DNA from: JABDIY01 sp963751955
Lineage (GTDB): Bacteria; Actinomycetota; Acidimicrobiia; Acidimicrobiales; SZUA-35
Assembly: GCA_963751955.1 (NCBI GenBank)
Contig: CAVVWM010000011.1
Location: forward strand, 310,001 to 374,000
Length of the DNA stretch: 64,000 bases
Reading direction: 5' to 3'
Each line of letters opens with the position of its first letter. The first letter of the stretch is position 1. The notes beneath the pieces were generated by a model. The model had not been told where the DNA came from. It was given only the letters and a program-made list of their open reading frames with translations, and ran no database searches. Of the stretch, positions 8,947-17,154 are shown piece after piece. A program made the translations under genes and the position numbers.

Positions 8947-9198
8947 ATGTTCCGGACAGCGTTTTCGACAGCAGTTGCGGTCCTGCTCCTCAGCACCGCA
9001 GGATGTGCTCAGAGCGAGTCCACCGATGCGGTCGAGGAGCAACTTGCCGCGGTGACGGCCGAACGAGATGCGGTCGAGGAGGAACTTGCCGCGGTGACGG
9101 CCGAACGAGATGCGTTGCTGGACACAGAATCGCAGCAACAAGAACGCCACGACCGGGCTCTCGCCACGGCTCGACGAAGTGAACGCGATGCTCAATGA
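8947..9198 (+). CDS. Lipoprotein N-terminal part with coiled-coil repeat (frame-broken)
   Basis: An 83-residue product with a signal peptide and lipobox (STAGC, Cys about residue 19), then a heptad-rich coiled coil with two near-identical 14-residue units of EEQLAAVTAERDAV type. A strong GAGGAGG ribosome-binding site precedes the ATG. The frame ends at 9198, but the next frame (+1) continues without interruption as LDEVNAMLNDPEAF into a folded domain that ends at 9589. The natural product was therefore probably a single lipoprotein of about 213 residues, interrupted by one extra base near 9170. Function is unknown; the coiled coil may place the C-terminal domain away from the membrane. Confidence 0.6.
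   Translation: MFRTAFSTAVAVLLLSTAGCAQSESTDAVEEQLAAVTAERDAVEEELAAVTAERDALLDTESQQQERHDRALATARRSERDAQ
9028..9111 (+). repeat. Two tandem 42-base repeats in the lipoprotein gene
   Basis: Two copies of a 42-base unit (9028-9069 and 9070-9111) differ at one base. Each starts GCGGTCGAGGA and ends CCGAACGAGAT, and each encodes fourteen residues, two heptads of coiled coil. The repeat is in frame, so copy-number change would lengthen or shorten the coiled coil only. Confidence 0.9.
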
Positions 9199-9589
9199 TC
9201 CGGAGGCCTTCGGTTCGGAGGAAGAGGTCGTCGATGCGATCGCAAGGCACTCGACCGAGACCGCTGTGATGGATGACGACGTGTTCGGGGCGGTTAGTTA
9301 TCGCAGCGGCTTCTACAACACGCTGTACGGCGGTGTGGTGGATGCTCGGATCGACTCGTACGACTGGTGGGTGTCAGACGATGGCTCACAAGGAGGCGCC
9401 TTGTGGATCTGGTACGGAACCAACCGTGCGGGCAACCCGTTCGAGCTGCCTGGGCTCAGCCTCACTGAATTTGACGAGGACGGGCGCATCGAATACGAGC
9501 TGGTCACGTACCCCTATCCGGATGACTACGTGAGGAGCGCATTCTCGGGTGATGGGACGCCGACGCCCTCCACAGGCGCCGATCAATAG
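9188..9589 (+). CDS. SnoaL/NTF2-like domain, probable C-terminal part of the preceding lipoprotein
   Basis: A domain of about 130 residues beginning MLNDPEAFGSEEEVVDAIARHSTETA and continuing through GFYNTLYGGVVDARIDSYDWW and ELVTYPYPDDYV. The helix-rich start followed by alternating beta strands with WWVS, LWIWYGT and IEYEL is typical of the cystatin-like NTF2/SnoaL fold. No catalytic residues are identified. The ATG at 9188 has no good ribosome-binding site, and codons upstream in the same frame read into the coiled coil of the preceding gene. It is most likely the second half of a single frame-broken lipoprotein; separate expression is possible but weaker. Confidence 0.5.
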   Translation: MLNDPEAFGSEEEVVDAIARHSTETAVMDDDVFGAVSYRSGFYNTLYGGVVDARIDSYDWWVSDDGSQGGALWIWYGTNRAGNPFELPGLSLTEFDEDGRIEYELVTYPYPDDYVRSAFSGDGTPTPSTGADQ

Positions 9590-9735
9590 CCAGCCCAGCA
9601 CACGACAACTTCGTTCCGCAGACTTCTCAGCCAGCGCGGGCGCGTACTCCGGCAATGCCTGTCCCACGTCGTTTCCGTGAACCTCTACTCACGATTGGCG
9701 CGCTGCTTCCTTGATGAAACTCGGCGTAGGTCAAG

Positions 9736-9948
9736 GTGCGAGTAGTAGGTACCGATATCGGACTTGTGGACGACCTTGAGACGTGGATTCGCTACGGCCG
9801 TATCGTCGATGCTCGGGTCCCGTGTGCTGACGAACGAGAGACAGTGGACACGTTCCATTCAGTTCGTGCTGGGCTGCCTGTGCCCGCATCGACCGATCCA
9901 CGGTTGGTTGAGGCCGCAAAGAGTGTCGCCGCTGGAATCCTGTGTTAG
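9736..9948 (+). CDS. Possible small protein, unsupported family
   Basis: A 70-codon frame starting with GTG, with plausible amino-acid composition (acidic, no low complexity) and VDTFHSVRAGLPVPASTDPRLVEAAK near its end. There is no recognisable motif, and the ribosome-binding site is weak. The surrounding 370 bases between the lipoprotein and the GIY-YIG gene otherwise look empty. This may be a real small gene or a remnant. Confidence 0.22.
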   Translation: MRVVGTDIGLVDDLETWIRYGRIVDARVPCADERETVDTFHSVRAGLPVPASTDPRLVEAAKSVAAGILC

Positions 9949-9960
9949 AACCGGCGACCG

Positions 9961-10248
9961 CTATTCGTCGAACTTGGGCCAACGGTTGTAGCCCACCTCG
10001 GGATCGTTTGACCGATAGTCACGAATGAACTCCACCTCACGGGCGTTGACCTCAGAATCGGGGGCGGTGTCCGACTGCCACAGGATCTCCCTGCGGATCG
10101 TGAAATCTCGACGTTCCTCTTCAGTGAAGTCCTGGGCGATGAGTTCGCTCGACGCACTCCCGAAGTAGTTGATGCTGTCGGTGAGGTCCTTCCCGACGTA
10201 GATCTTGCCGTTCGGATAGGTGACCTTGTAAACGACCTTCCACTGCAC
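9961..10248 (-). CDS. GIY-YIG-like miniprotein
   Basis: A 95-residue protein starting with GTG. The N-terminus VVYKVTYPNGKIYVGKDLTDSINYFGS matches the first two strands and turn of the GIY-YIG endonuclease fold, with VVY and YVG in place of GIY and YIG. A later NAREVEFIRDY supplies a Glu in the place of the family's metal-binding Glu, and GYNRWPKF resembles the NxxxGxN tail. The catalytic Arg normally following YIG is not obvious. Proteins of this size in other bacteria are annotated as GIY-YIG family proteins of unknown substrate. It lies next to the RNase P RNA gene, in a patch otherwise rich in remnants. Confidence 0.65.
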   Translation of the reverse strand: MQWKVVYKVTYPNGKIYVGKDLTDSINYFGSASSELIAQDFTEEERRDFTIRREILWQSDTAPDSEVNAREVEFIRDYRSNDPEVGYNRWPKFDE

Positions 10249-10457
10249 GAGTAGAGACGGTAGTCACGATGCAGACCGAGCACCGGGCGTCCGACTGTCT
10301 CGTTGCGACTATCCAGACCAGTACCAGACCAGTGGAGGATGCGAAATGATGCTGTTTGACGCGAATCGTCGCGAAGGTTTGCGAAGTGTCCGAGATGCCG
10401 CAAACCCGCATAGATACTGAGCTCCAGCCCTCTGACCTCCATGTTCGGAGTAATTGC

Positions 10458-10806
<349 letters not shown>

Positions 10807-10921
10807 GTCAAGCCTAGCGATGACGCTGATCAATCTGGCGATGGAAGTGCCCGTGTGGCGGGCGTTTCGATCGCCAGTTGACCGGAGTGTGAAGATGCGA
10901 CGGATTGCACTGCTTGCCGCT

Positions 10922-10943
10922 ACCTACCTACCAGTAGGTAGGT
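10922..10943. promoter_or_regulatory. Perfect inverted-repeat operator upstream of the HlyIII-like gene
   Basis: Two perfect 10-base arms, ACCTACCTAC (10922-10931) and GTAGGTAGGT (10934-10943), flank a two-base CA spacer. The symmetry, arm length and TACCTA...TAGGTA core are what TetR-family dimers bind. It lies 16 bases before the ATG at 10960, so bound protein would block transcription or early translation of the membrane-protein gene. No TetR gene is adjacent in the window. The regulator identity is an inference. Confidence 0.7.
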
Positions 10944-10959
10944 GCTACGGTTTCTCTCG

Positions 10960-11637
10960 ATGAGAAGTGCCACCGAACCCGTCATCGCTGTCGCGTGTGG
11001 CCAGCCTCGCCCCACCTGGCGAGGAAGAGTGCACACCTATGCGTTCCTCGCCGCGATTCCAGCAGCACCTATTCTGCTGCTGGCGACCAATACGACCAAT
11101 GAGCGGGTTGCAGCTGCTATCTACTGGGTATCACTGGCCGCAGTCTTTGGGGTCTCTGCCGCATACCACCGGCTGGCGAAAAGCCAGAAGGCCCAAATCA
11201 TCATGCGCAAGGCCGATCACGCCACCGTGTTTGTGAAGATCGCCGGAACCTATACCCCAATCTGCCTGGTGGCCCTTCCTCGAGACTGGGGAATTCCAAT
11301 CTTGATCACGGTCTGGTCAATCGCCGCCCTGGGAGTTTTGGTCAAAGTGCTGGCTCCGGCACGGTTCATCCGGTGGTCAAGCCCGTTGTACCTGGCCATC
11401 GGCTGGGTGGCCATCGTTGCCCTGCCCACGTTGGTACGCAGTCTCAGCTCGCTCGAACTGGCTTTGATACTGACCGGCGGCCTTGTCTACAGCGTCGGCG
11501 CCATCCTCTTCTGGCTACACCGTCCCGATCCCGTTCCCGGGGTCTTTGGCTACCACGAGATCTGGCATGTGATGACCGTGGTGGCGTCTGCGTTCCACTT
11601 CGGGGCCATCATCCTGGTGACCACCGCCTCGGCGTAG
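10960..11637 (+). CDS. Hemolysin III / PAQR family membrane protein
   Basis: A 225-residue protein with seven hydrophobic segments. It carries HlyIII/PAQR family signatures: an early SAAYHRL (His after the second helix), a KADHATVFVKIAGTYTP segment, and a C-terminal GYHEIWHVMTVVASAFHF with the paired histidines that bind zinc in this superfamily. Function in bacteria is unsettled (membrane lipid sensing, hydrolase-like activity or pore formation have been proposed). The ATG at 10960 is preferred over an in-frame GTG at 10942 because the GTG lies inside the operator palindrome. No clear ribosome-binding site is seen, so the mRNA may be leaderless. Confidence 0.85.
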   Translation: MRSATEPVIAVACGQPRPTWRGRVHTYAFLAAIPAAPILLLATNTTNERVAAAIYWVSLAAVFGVSAAYHRLAKSQKAQIIMRKADHATVFVKIAGTYTPICLVALPRDWGIPILITVWSIAALGVLVKVLAPARFIRWSSPLYLAIGWVAIVALPTLVRSLSSLELALILTGGLVYSVGAILFWLHRPDPVPGVFGYHEIWHVMTVVASAFHFGAIILVTTASA

Positions 11638-11644
11638 GTACCGT

Positions 11645-11660
11645 CTGGGCCCAAGCCCAG
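11645..11660. terminator. Short hairpin between convergent genes
   Basis: CTGGGC and GCCCAG pair around a CCAA loop in the 34-base gap between the stop of the HlyIII-like gene and the stop of the convergent membrane-protein gene. It lacks a T-run, so it is at best a weak or bidirectional terminator. Confidence 0.35.
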
Positions 11661-11671
11661 CGACAATCAGC

Positions 11672-12160
11672 TCAGGCAGGCATGGCCGAACGCGCCAACC
11701 GGCCCGAACGAAGCAGCAGTCTTCGGTTCTCGGGAATGTCGAGCTCGTAGCGCCGGAACGCCCAGTAGCCCACACCTAGTGCCACGAGGTCGAGCAGGAG
11801 GCCCACCTCGATCGGCCGGTTGAAAGCTGCGCCCGCCGTATTCGAGAAGTTGCTGCCGAAGGCCGGCCACCACAGAAGCTCCGAGTCCGCCCACGTGAAG
11901 TCGAGGACGAGGTGTAACAACAGCCCGATAGGTATGCCGAGGAGGCGGCGCCGTAGGAGTCGTCGCCTCGACGTGGTCAACATGACGGCCGCCATCAGCC
12001 CCATGGCGACCAGAATCGTGTGCAGATAACGAGGCCCGCCGAGGACAACTTCCCCAAGGGGAAGAGCGGCGCCCAAAGCGACCACCCGGTAGTCAGCCAT
12101 CGGACTCTGGAAGATCTCGGCCACCAACACAGGCGCCAGGATCACAAACCAAAAGAGCAT
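11672..12160 (-). CDS. Integral membrane protein, unrecognised family
   Basis: A 162-residue protein with about four hydrophobic segments (LMLFWFVILAPVLV; VVALGAALPLGEVVL; LHTILVAMGLMAAVML; LGIPIGLLLHLVLDFTW) and a Arg-rich loop TTSRRRLLRRRLLG. The LHxxLD..W pattern with conserved polar residues inside membrane segments recalls membrane-bound metal-dependent hydrolases of the YdjM type, but the evidence is thin. Its ATG overlaps the TGA of the upstream zinc-ribbon gene by one base (TGATG), which fixes the start and implies translational coupling. Confidence 0.6.
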   Translation of the reverse strand: MLFWFVILAPVLVAEIFQSPMADYRVVALGAALPLGEVVLGGPRYLHTILVAMGLMAAVMLTTSRRRLLRRRLLGIPIGLLLHLVLDFTWADSELLWWPAFGSNFSNTAGAAFNRPIEVGLLLDLVALGVGYWAFRRYELDIPENRRLLLRSGRLARSAMPA

Positions 12161-12879
12161 CAGCGAACCAGAATCGCCCCGCACTCATCGCAATGAACCA
12201 GCGCATCCTCGGCCAGTTTTCCGATTTGATCCACGGTCATCGCACTGAGAGCCATGTGGCAGGCCTGACAGCTACCACCCACCAACCGTGCGACCACTAC
12301 CCCAGGCTGTGAGCTGTGCAGCTTGTTGTAGGCCTCCATAAGTTCAGGCCGTACCGAGACAACAACAGCCTCTCGCTCTGTTCGCACCTGGTGGGCTTCG
12401 GCGTCGATGTCGGCAACGGCAGCGGCGAGCTCATTCTCGAACTCGGCGATCTTGTTCTCCTCGGCGTCAACTTCTGCCTGCACACGGTCGAGGGTGGTTT
12501 GCAGGACCTCCATCTGTTCCATGATCTCGAGCTCGGCATCTTCGAGGGAATTCTTTCTCTCCCCCAGGTGCTTGGACTCTTCCTGCATCACAAGAAGATC
12601 TTTGGTGGCTGTCACCGAGCCGTCGTACAACTTTGTTTCGATGTCGGACCGCTTGGCGTCGAGCATGGCGACCTCGTCGTCGAGCCGTTTCTGATCCCGT
12701 TCCAGCCGGTGCCGTTCTTCTCGTTCATCCTGCACACCGGCCGCGACCCGGGCCGCACTGGCCTTGGTCTCTGCGATCTTGGCCAGCAGCGGGTGATTGG
12801 CCTTTGCGTGGACCAGTTGAGCCAGCCGCGTGTCCAGTTCCTGGGTTCGCAGGAGCTGTTCGAAGTGCTCAGCGGGCAT
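12160..12879 (-). CDS. C4-type zinc ribbon / coiled-coil protein
   Basis: A 239-residue protein with a long antiparallel coiled coil (about residues 30-175, rich in Glu, Lys and Leu heptads) and a C-terminal zinc ribbon of two CxxC knuckles (SCQACH and HCDECG). This is the CT398-like/CdsZ family found across Actinobacteria. It is thought to bind nucleic acid or act as a chaperone-like adaptor; no enzymatic activity is expected. It is cotranscribed with the downstream membrane-protein gene (one-base overlap) and lies 41 bases downstream of the penicillin-binding protein gene on the same strand. Confidence 0.85.
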   Translation of the reverse strand: MPAEHFEQLLRTQELDTRLAQLVHAKANHPLLAKIAETKASAARVAAGVQDEREERHRLERDQKRLDDEVAMLDAKRSDIETKLYDGSVTATKDLLVMQEESKHLGERKNSLEDAELEIMEQMEVLQTTLDRVQAEVDAEENKIAEFENELAAAVADIDAEAHQVRTEREAVVVSVRPELMEAYNKLHSSQPGVVVARLVGGSCQACHMALSAMTVDQIGKLAEDALVHCDECGAILVR

Positions 12880-12920
12880 GACGGTTAGCGATGTGGGACG
12901 AGGGCATGCTTCAGTGTCGC

Positions 12921-13388
12921 TCAGCCGCCGTTGCCAGCGCCACTGGATGGCGGACCTGACGACGAAACGGGTACACCAACCGGCACGGTCGTTTGAATCG
13001 CTGGGTTCGGCTGAGGTACAGGAACCAGAGCCGTGGTGGGAGGGGCGTTGGGATCAACCGGAGGTGGCACGATTGTTGTCGTGGTGGTCGATTCGGTGGT
13101 GGTTGTGAGCGCCCGGAAGCAGTCGGTCTTTCCATCACCATCGGTGTCGACGCGTTCGGTTCCCTCGGGGGCTTCCCGAGGTGATCCGCTACAGAAATCG
13201 ATTTCGCCGGCGACTTTGAGCCGCTTGCCGCCGCCGTAGGGTTCTGGATCAGCGAAAGCAACCGGTTCCAAGTTTGCGTGATATTCGCTGTTGAATTGGG
13301 CGAAGATGTGGGCCGGAACCTTGCCGCCGAACATGTTTCCCCAGCCCCGCACGTTGCGCATCGGGACCTTTTCATCGGGATGTCCCAT
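12921..13388 (-). pseudogene. C-terminal part of the penicillin-binding protein, displaced by a frameshift
   Basis: This frame begins MGHPDEKVPMRNVRGWGNMFGG, which is exactly what follows the KTG motif in class A PBPs (an AVWMGYPD-type block, then a GGxxPAxIF segment, here GGKVPAHIFAQF). It then carries a Thr/Pro-rich tail (TTTTESTTTTTIV, PPPVDPNAPPTTA) typical of actinobacterial PBPs. It is the natural continuation of the gene that starts at 15138. Deleting one C from the CCGCCGG stretch at about 13394-13400 joins the two frames as TDYITTAVWMGHPDEK. It is unlikely to be translated independently. Confidence 0.75.
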
Positions 13389-15138
13389 CCATACCGCCGG
13401 TCGTTATGTAGTCGGTGTAGCCAACAAACCAAGCGTCCTCGTGGTTCTGGGCTGTGCCCGTTTTACCGGCCGCAGGGTGGCCGCCATCGATTCTGGCTTT
13501 GGTTCCGGTGCCGGCTCGCACGTTGCTCTCGAGGGTCTCGGTGATCATGCGAGCGGTCTGCACAGACACCGAGCGCCTGCTGTCAGGTCGGTTCTCGTAG
13601 ATCAGATTGCCCTCGGCATCTTCGATGTGGCTGACGTAGCTGGGCTTGTTGTAAATGCCGTCGTTGCCGAAGGCAGCGTATGCAGTAGCCATCTCGAGTG
13701 GATACACCTCTTTGGACCCGAGGGGAAGCGAAAGCACGGCCTCGAGCGGAGTGCTGATTCCAAGCCGCATGGCCACTTCGACGACTTGGTCGTTGTTGAC
13801 CACTTGACCGAGACGGACGAAGGCACAGTTGTTGGATGCACGGGTGACCGAGGCGATGCTCTGGAAGGCGTATGACTTGGTGCCGCCCTTCACCTCATAG
13901 GGATCCGGATAACCGCCCGGGTTCTTGAACTCACACGGGCTGTCACCCCTGACCGTGTCCTTGGCTGTATAACCTGCCTCGAAAAGTGCTGCCAGAACGA
14001 ACGTCTTCATCGACGAGCCGGGCTGACGCAGACCTTGGGTTGCGATGTTGAACTGCTCACGGGCGAACTCGGGACCACCGACCATGGCCACAACCGCCGA
14101 TGTGTGGGTATCGACCGCTGCCATAGCCGAGGTGAACCCGCGAGGGTCATCGGGAAGGATGTCGTCTCGAGCCTTCAAGGCTGCGGTCTGAGCGGCGGGG
14201 TCGAGGAACAGATGGATCTTCAGCCCGCCGTAATAGATGTTGTTGAAGCGACTCTGCCGGTCGTCGCCGAGCGGGATGTCGGGGTCCTCAAGGAGCGCCT
14301 GCAGGGCTTCCTGGACGTAGTAATCATTCGGCTTGATAGAGCGGGGCACCCGACGTTCCGCAGGCAGCGGGGATCGCTTGATCGATTCCGCCATTTCCTC
14401 GTCGACCAATTCCACAGCGAGAAGTCTGTCAGCCACAACGGCGCGACGGTCGCGAGCGCGATCAGCATTCACCGTGGGGTCATAGGCACCCGGTCGGCTG
14501 ATGATGCCGGCCAACAGAGCTCCTTCTTCCCAGCCCAAATCCTTGATGTCCTTGCCGAAGTAGGTTTCGGCCGCAGCCTGAACGCCATATGCATTGGACC
14601 CGAAATACACGCTGTTGAGGTAACGTTCCAGCAGTTCGTCCTTGGTGTATTCGGTCTCCAGCCGGCGGGCAAGGAAGGCTTCGGGGATCTTGCGACCCAG
14701 ATTCTGATCACTTGTGAGGATGTTCATCTTCACCAGCTGTTGGGTGATCGTAGAGCCGCCACCCTCGATACTTCCCGAGTTCACATTTGCCAACGCAGCT
14801 CGGAATACAGCCCGGTAGTTGATGCCGCTGTGCTGGTAGAAGTCGAAGTCTTCCACCGCGAGGACCGACATCAGGACCTCCTGGGGAACGTCCTCCAAGT
14901 CAACTTTTTGACGGTTCTCATCCACAAGAAACGTGAGGAATGAACCGTCGGCGGCATACATCGATGACCGCTCGGTGAGCTCCTGTAGCTCGATCTCGGC
15001 CGACACGCTGCTGGTCGAGGTAGCGATTTCACCGATCTGGGGGGCGATCGTCACGATCGTCGCAGTGAAAACAAGCGATACCGCTATCAAAACCAGCCCC
15101 AACGAGGTGAGTCGTTTTATCACGCGCAGGATCTGCAT
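13372..15138 (-). CDS. Class A penicillin-binding protein (transglycosylase/transpeptidase), frame-broken near its C-terminus
   Basis: A bifunctional peptidoglycan synthase. It has one N-terminal membrane helix (about residues 12-32), then a GT51 glycosyltransferase domain with the catalytic Glu in VEDFDFYQHSG (about 96) and GGSTITQQLVK. The transpeptidase domain follows, with the SxxK motif in GSSMKTF (about 373), SxN as SNN, and KTG as AGKTGTAQ (about 557). The annotated frame ends soon after KTG with an unrelated GGMDGTSR tail. The correct continuation lies in another frame (12921-13388), so a single inserted base near 13396 breaks the gene. Full length would be about 740 residues. All catalytic motifs precede the break, so residual function cannot be excluded. 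Confidence 0.85.
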   Translation of the reverse strand: MQILRVIKRLTSLGLVLIAVSLVFTATIVTIAPQIGEIATSTSSVSAEIELQELTERSSMYAADGSFLTFLVDENRQKVDLEDVPQEVLMSVLAVEDFDFYQHSGINYRAVFRAALANVNSGSIEGGGSTITQQLVKMNILTSDQNLGRKIPEAFLARRLETEYTKDELLERYLNSVYFGSNAYGVQAAAETYFGKDIKDLGWEEGALLAGIISRPGAYDPTVNADRARDRRAVVADRLLAVELVDEEMAESIKRSPLPAERRVPRSIKPNDYYVQEALQALLEDPDIPLGDDRQSRFNNIYYGGLKIHLFLDPAAQTAALKARDDILPDDPRGFTSAMAAVDTHTSAVVAMVGGPEFAREQFNIATQGLRQPGSSMKTFVLAALFEAGYTAKDTVRGDSPCEFKNPGGYPDPYEVKGGTKSYAFQSIASVTRASNNCAFVRLGQVVNNDQVVEVAMRLGISTPLEAVLSLPLGSKEVYPLEMATAYAAFGNDGIYNKPSYVSHIEDAEGNLIYENRPDSRRSVSVQTARMITETLESNVRAGTGTKARIDGGHPAAGKTGTAQNHEDAWFVGYTDYITTGGMDGTSR

Positions 15139-15216
15139 AGCGCCTCATACGGTAGTCCGCACGACCACCGCTTTCGGTTCACCTTGGGGCTGAATGCACC
15201 TTTGCCTACAACGGCC

Positions 15217-16086
15217 TCACGAGATGCGGCTCAGAGCCCAAGCCGATGCTGGCTTGGGCAGATCGAAGGCATCAGCGGACTCGATCCGAGCTACGACATT
15301 GGCTGCTTTCAATACCGCCAGAGCAGGTGCGATCGAGCCAGGGGTTGTCAGATCAGACGAACCGACAACCACACCTACGGGACTGTCGGCGACTATCAAC
15401 GAGACCGGTGTGCCACCGACTGCAATCTGATCGGCAAATCGCAGCCGCAGGGGCGCTCGGCTCGCTTCGACGGTGGCCTGGGCTATCGACATGGGGACTG
15501 TGCTCGCAGTGCTCCTGGCTCTCACAACGCCCTCATCACCAGCGTAGGCAACAGTGGCGCTGAAGCCGCCCGGTTCGGAAACAACCGAAACGGCAACGCA
15601 TGCGTCCGGGATACCAAGGTCCGATTCGGGAAGCAGTGTGTAGATCGCAGAACTCACTGCGGCATGAAGTATGGCGATACCGCTTGGTGCGACGTTCAAA
15701 ATGGCACCTGCCACAACCTGCTCACTCGACCCGGCCACAGACATCGAGTACCGGTACAGGTAGCGATCTCCATACTCGACGACTGAACCCTGCCCGTCAG
15801 GCCCCTGCTGGCGGAGCGAGGCGATGATTGGAGCCGCGTGACTCCACATGAAGCTAGGGCGACCTGGATCGGTCAGGTTGCTAGCGTCGGTCGTGACCAC
15901 GGTAAACCGTGCGTCGGCGGCCTTGACACCCAGCAGCAACCGTTCCGCTCCGACCGGGGTCAGCATGGCCTGTTGGAGCACAGCCAGCACGACCCGGGCT
16001 CGGGGCCCAGACAGGGGACCATCAGCAGCGCCCAGGCTGATCGCGCGTGGTCCGCACAGACGTCGATGGTTGCCTCTTTGAGTCAT
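15217..16086 (-). CDS. Conserved hypothetical protein, unrecognised
   Basis: A 289-residue protein starting with ATG. It is rich in Ala and Val with many short beta-strand-like runs (ARVVLAVLQQAM, RFTVVTTDAS, CVAVSVVSEP, VSLIVADSPVGVVVGS). It has no signal peptide, no membrane helix and no catalytic motif that I recognise. An Ala/Val-rich pattern with Gly turns suggests an alpha/beta fold. It lies between the PBP gene and the membrane serine protease on the same strand, so a cell-envelope connection is possible but purely contextual. Confidence 0.55.
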   Translation of the reverse strand: MTQRGNHRRLCGPRAISLGAADGPLSGPRARVVLAVLQQAMLTPVGAERLLLGVKAADARFTVVTTDASNLTDPGRPSFMWSHAAPIIASLRQQGPDGQGSVVEYGDRYLYRYSMSVAGSSEQVVAGAILNVAPSGIAILHAAVSSAIYTLLPESDLGIPDACVAVSVVSEPGGFSATVAYAGDEGVVRARSTASTVPMSIAQATVEASRAPLRLRFADQIAVGGTPVSLIVADSPVGVVVGSSDLTTPGSIAPALAVLKAANVVARIESADAFDLPKPASAWALSRIS

Positions 16087-16151
16087 CAGAACACCCCTTT
16101 GTTAAGAAACCGGGATCGCCCGGTCACAACTCCACGAACCGCACACATCAG

Positions 16152-17051
16152 TCAGCTGTTGCAGGGACGGGCCGCATGCGCCACCGATCCCATGCCGTTT
16201 CCTTCGTCGCCTTCCACCCAGGTTTCCACAGCCAACCGAACAACTTCACTGAGTTCGTCACTGGGAATCGCAACCGCCAAGCCCGTGACCGAATCGACCC
16301 CTGCCAACATCCCGACGAGGTTTCCGTCTCGATCCAGCACCGGTCCCCCGCTGAACCCGGACCGGATTCCCGGATGGAGCAACATCACGCGGCTGCCCTG
16401 CACGCCCCACTCTTTCGCAGGGGCGTAGCGAGCGACAGTTGCTTCGAACGCCTCGAGTTCACCGCCCTCGGGGAAGCCGCCAAGAAGAACTGTTTCACCC
16501 TCTGGCGCTGGCGTGTTTGCCAGCCTCATCTCGACCGCAATTACGCCCGTTGCGTCGGCTACTGAAACATCGAGAGATGCGCTCGTTGCCATGATCAGCG
16601 ACTCGACCGGCTGACCAGGACGATCCACCTTCAGCTGATCGTCGTTCTGTGCAATGTGGCCCGAGGTGAAGAGAAGGCCGTCCACGACAAACCCACTTCC
16701 GCGAATAACGCCCGGGCAGGCTCGGGCCGCCACCCGCACGGTCGAAATCTGCAATTGGGCAATTAGATCGACCTTCTCGTGAGGTGACAGAGGCTCCGAA
16801 CGCGGTCCGGAAGCGACCGGATTCACGGCAAGAACCCCAAGTCCAGCAAGGACGATTCCTACGAAAACCGCCACGAGCGATCCTCTGGCCAGTTTCGGCC
16901 GATCCGATTTGGGTTCGCCGACTGCGGTTTCCTGCACAACCGGTGGCATTGCCGGGCGTCCTACCGTGGGCGGGCGCGTCGGAACCTGCCACACATCTCC
17001 ACGCGCATCCCTCACACCACTGAGAGTGGCGAATAATTCCGCCGTGCGCAT
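16152..17051 (-). CDS. Membrane-anchored trypsin-like serine protease
   Basis: A 299-residue protein with a cytoplasmic Pro-rich N-terminus (about 1-55) and one membrane helix (SLVAVFVGIVLAGLGVLAV, about 58-76). An extracytoplasmic S1-type protease domain follows. Catalytic residues can be read as His in LLFTSGHIAQ, Asp in SLDVSVADA and Ser in SGFSGGPVLD (GxSGGP). Unlike HtrA proteins it has no PDZ domain. The order resembles the actinobacterial membrane protease MarP/acid-resistance type, though the multi-pass CvpA part is missing. It probably acts on cell-wall or secreted proteins. Confidence 0.82.
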   Translation of the reverse strand: MRTAELFATLSGVRDARGDVWQVPTRPPTVGRPAMPPVVQETAVGEPKSDRPKLARGSLVAVFVGIVLAGLGVLAVNPVASGPRSEPLSPHEKVDLIAQLQISTVRVAARACPGVIRGSGFVVDGLLFTSGHIAQNDDQLKVDRPGQPVESLIMATSASLDVSVADATGVIAVEMRLANTPAPEGETVLLGGFPEGGELEAFEATVARYAPAKEWGVQGSRVMLLHPGIRSGFSGGPVLDRDGNLVGMLAGVDSVTGLAVAIPSDELSEVVRLAVETWVEGDEGNGMGSVAHAARPCNS

Positions 17052-17154
17052 GAGGAATCACACCTTTGGGCCCAATTGACGCGGGAGGACCTTCAGGGGG
17101 AGATGAGCCATTCGGCCCATTACAGCCACCGGGGAATCTGCCGATTTTCACTTC

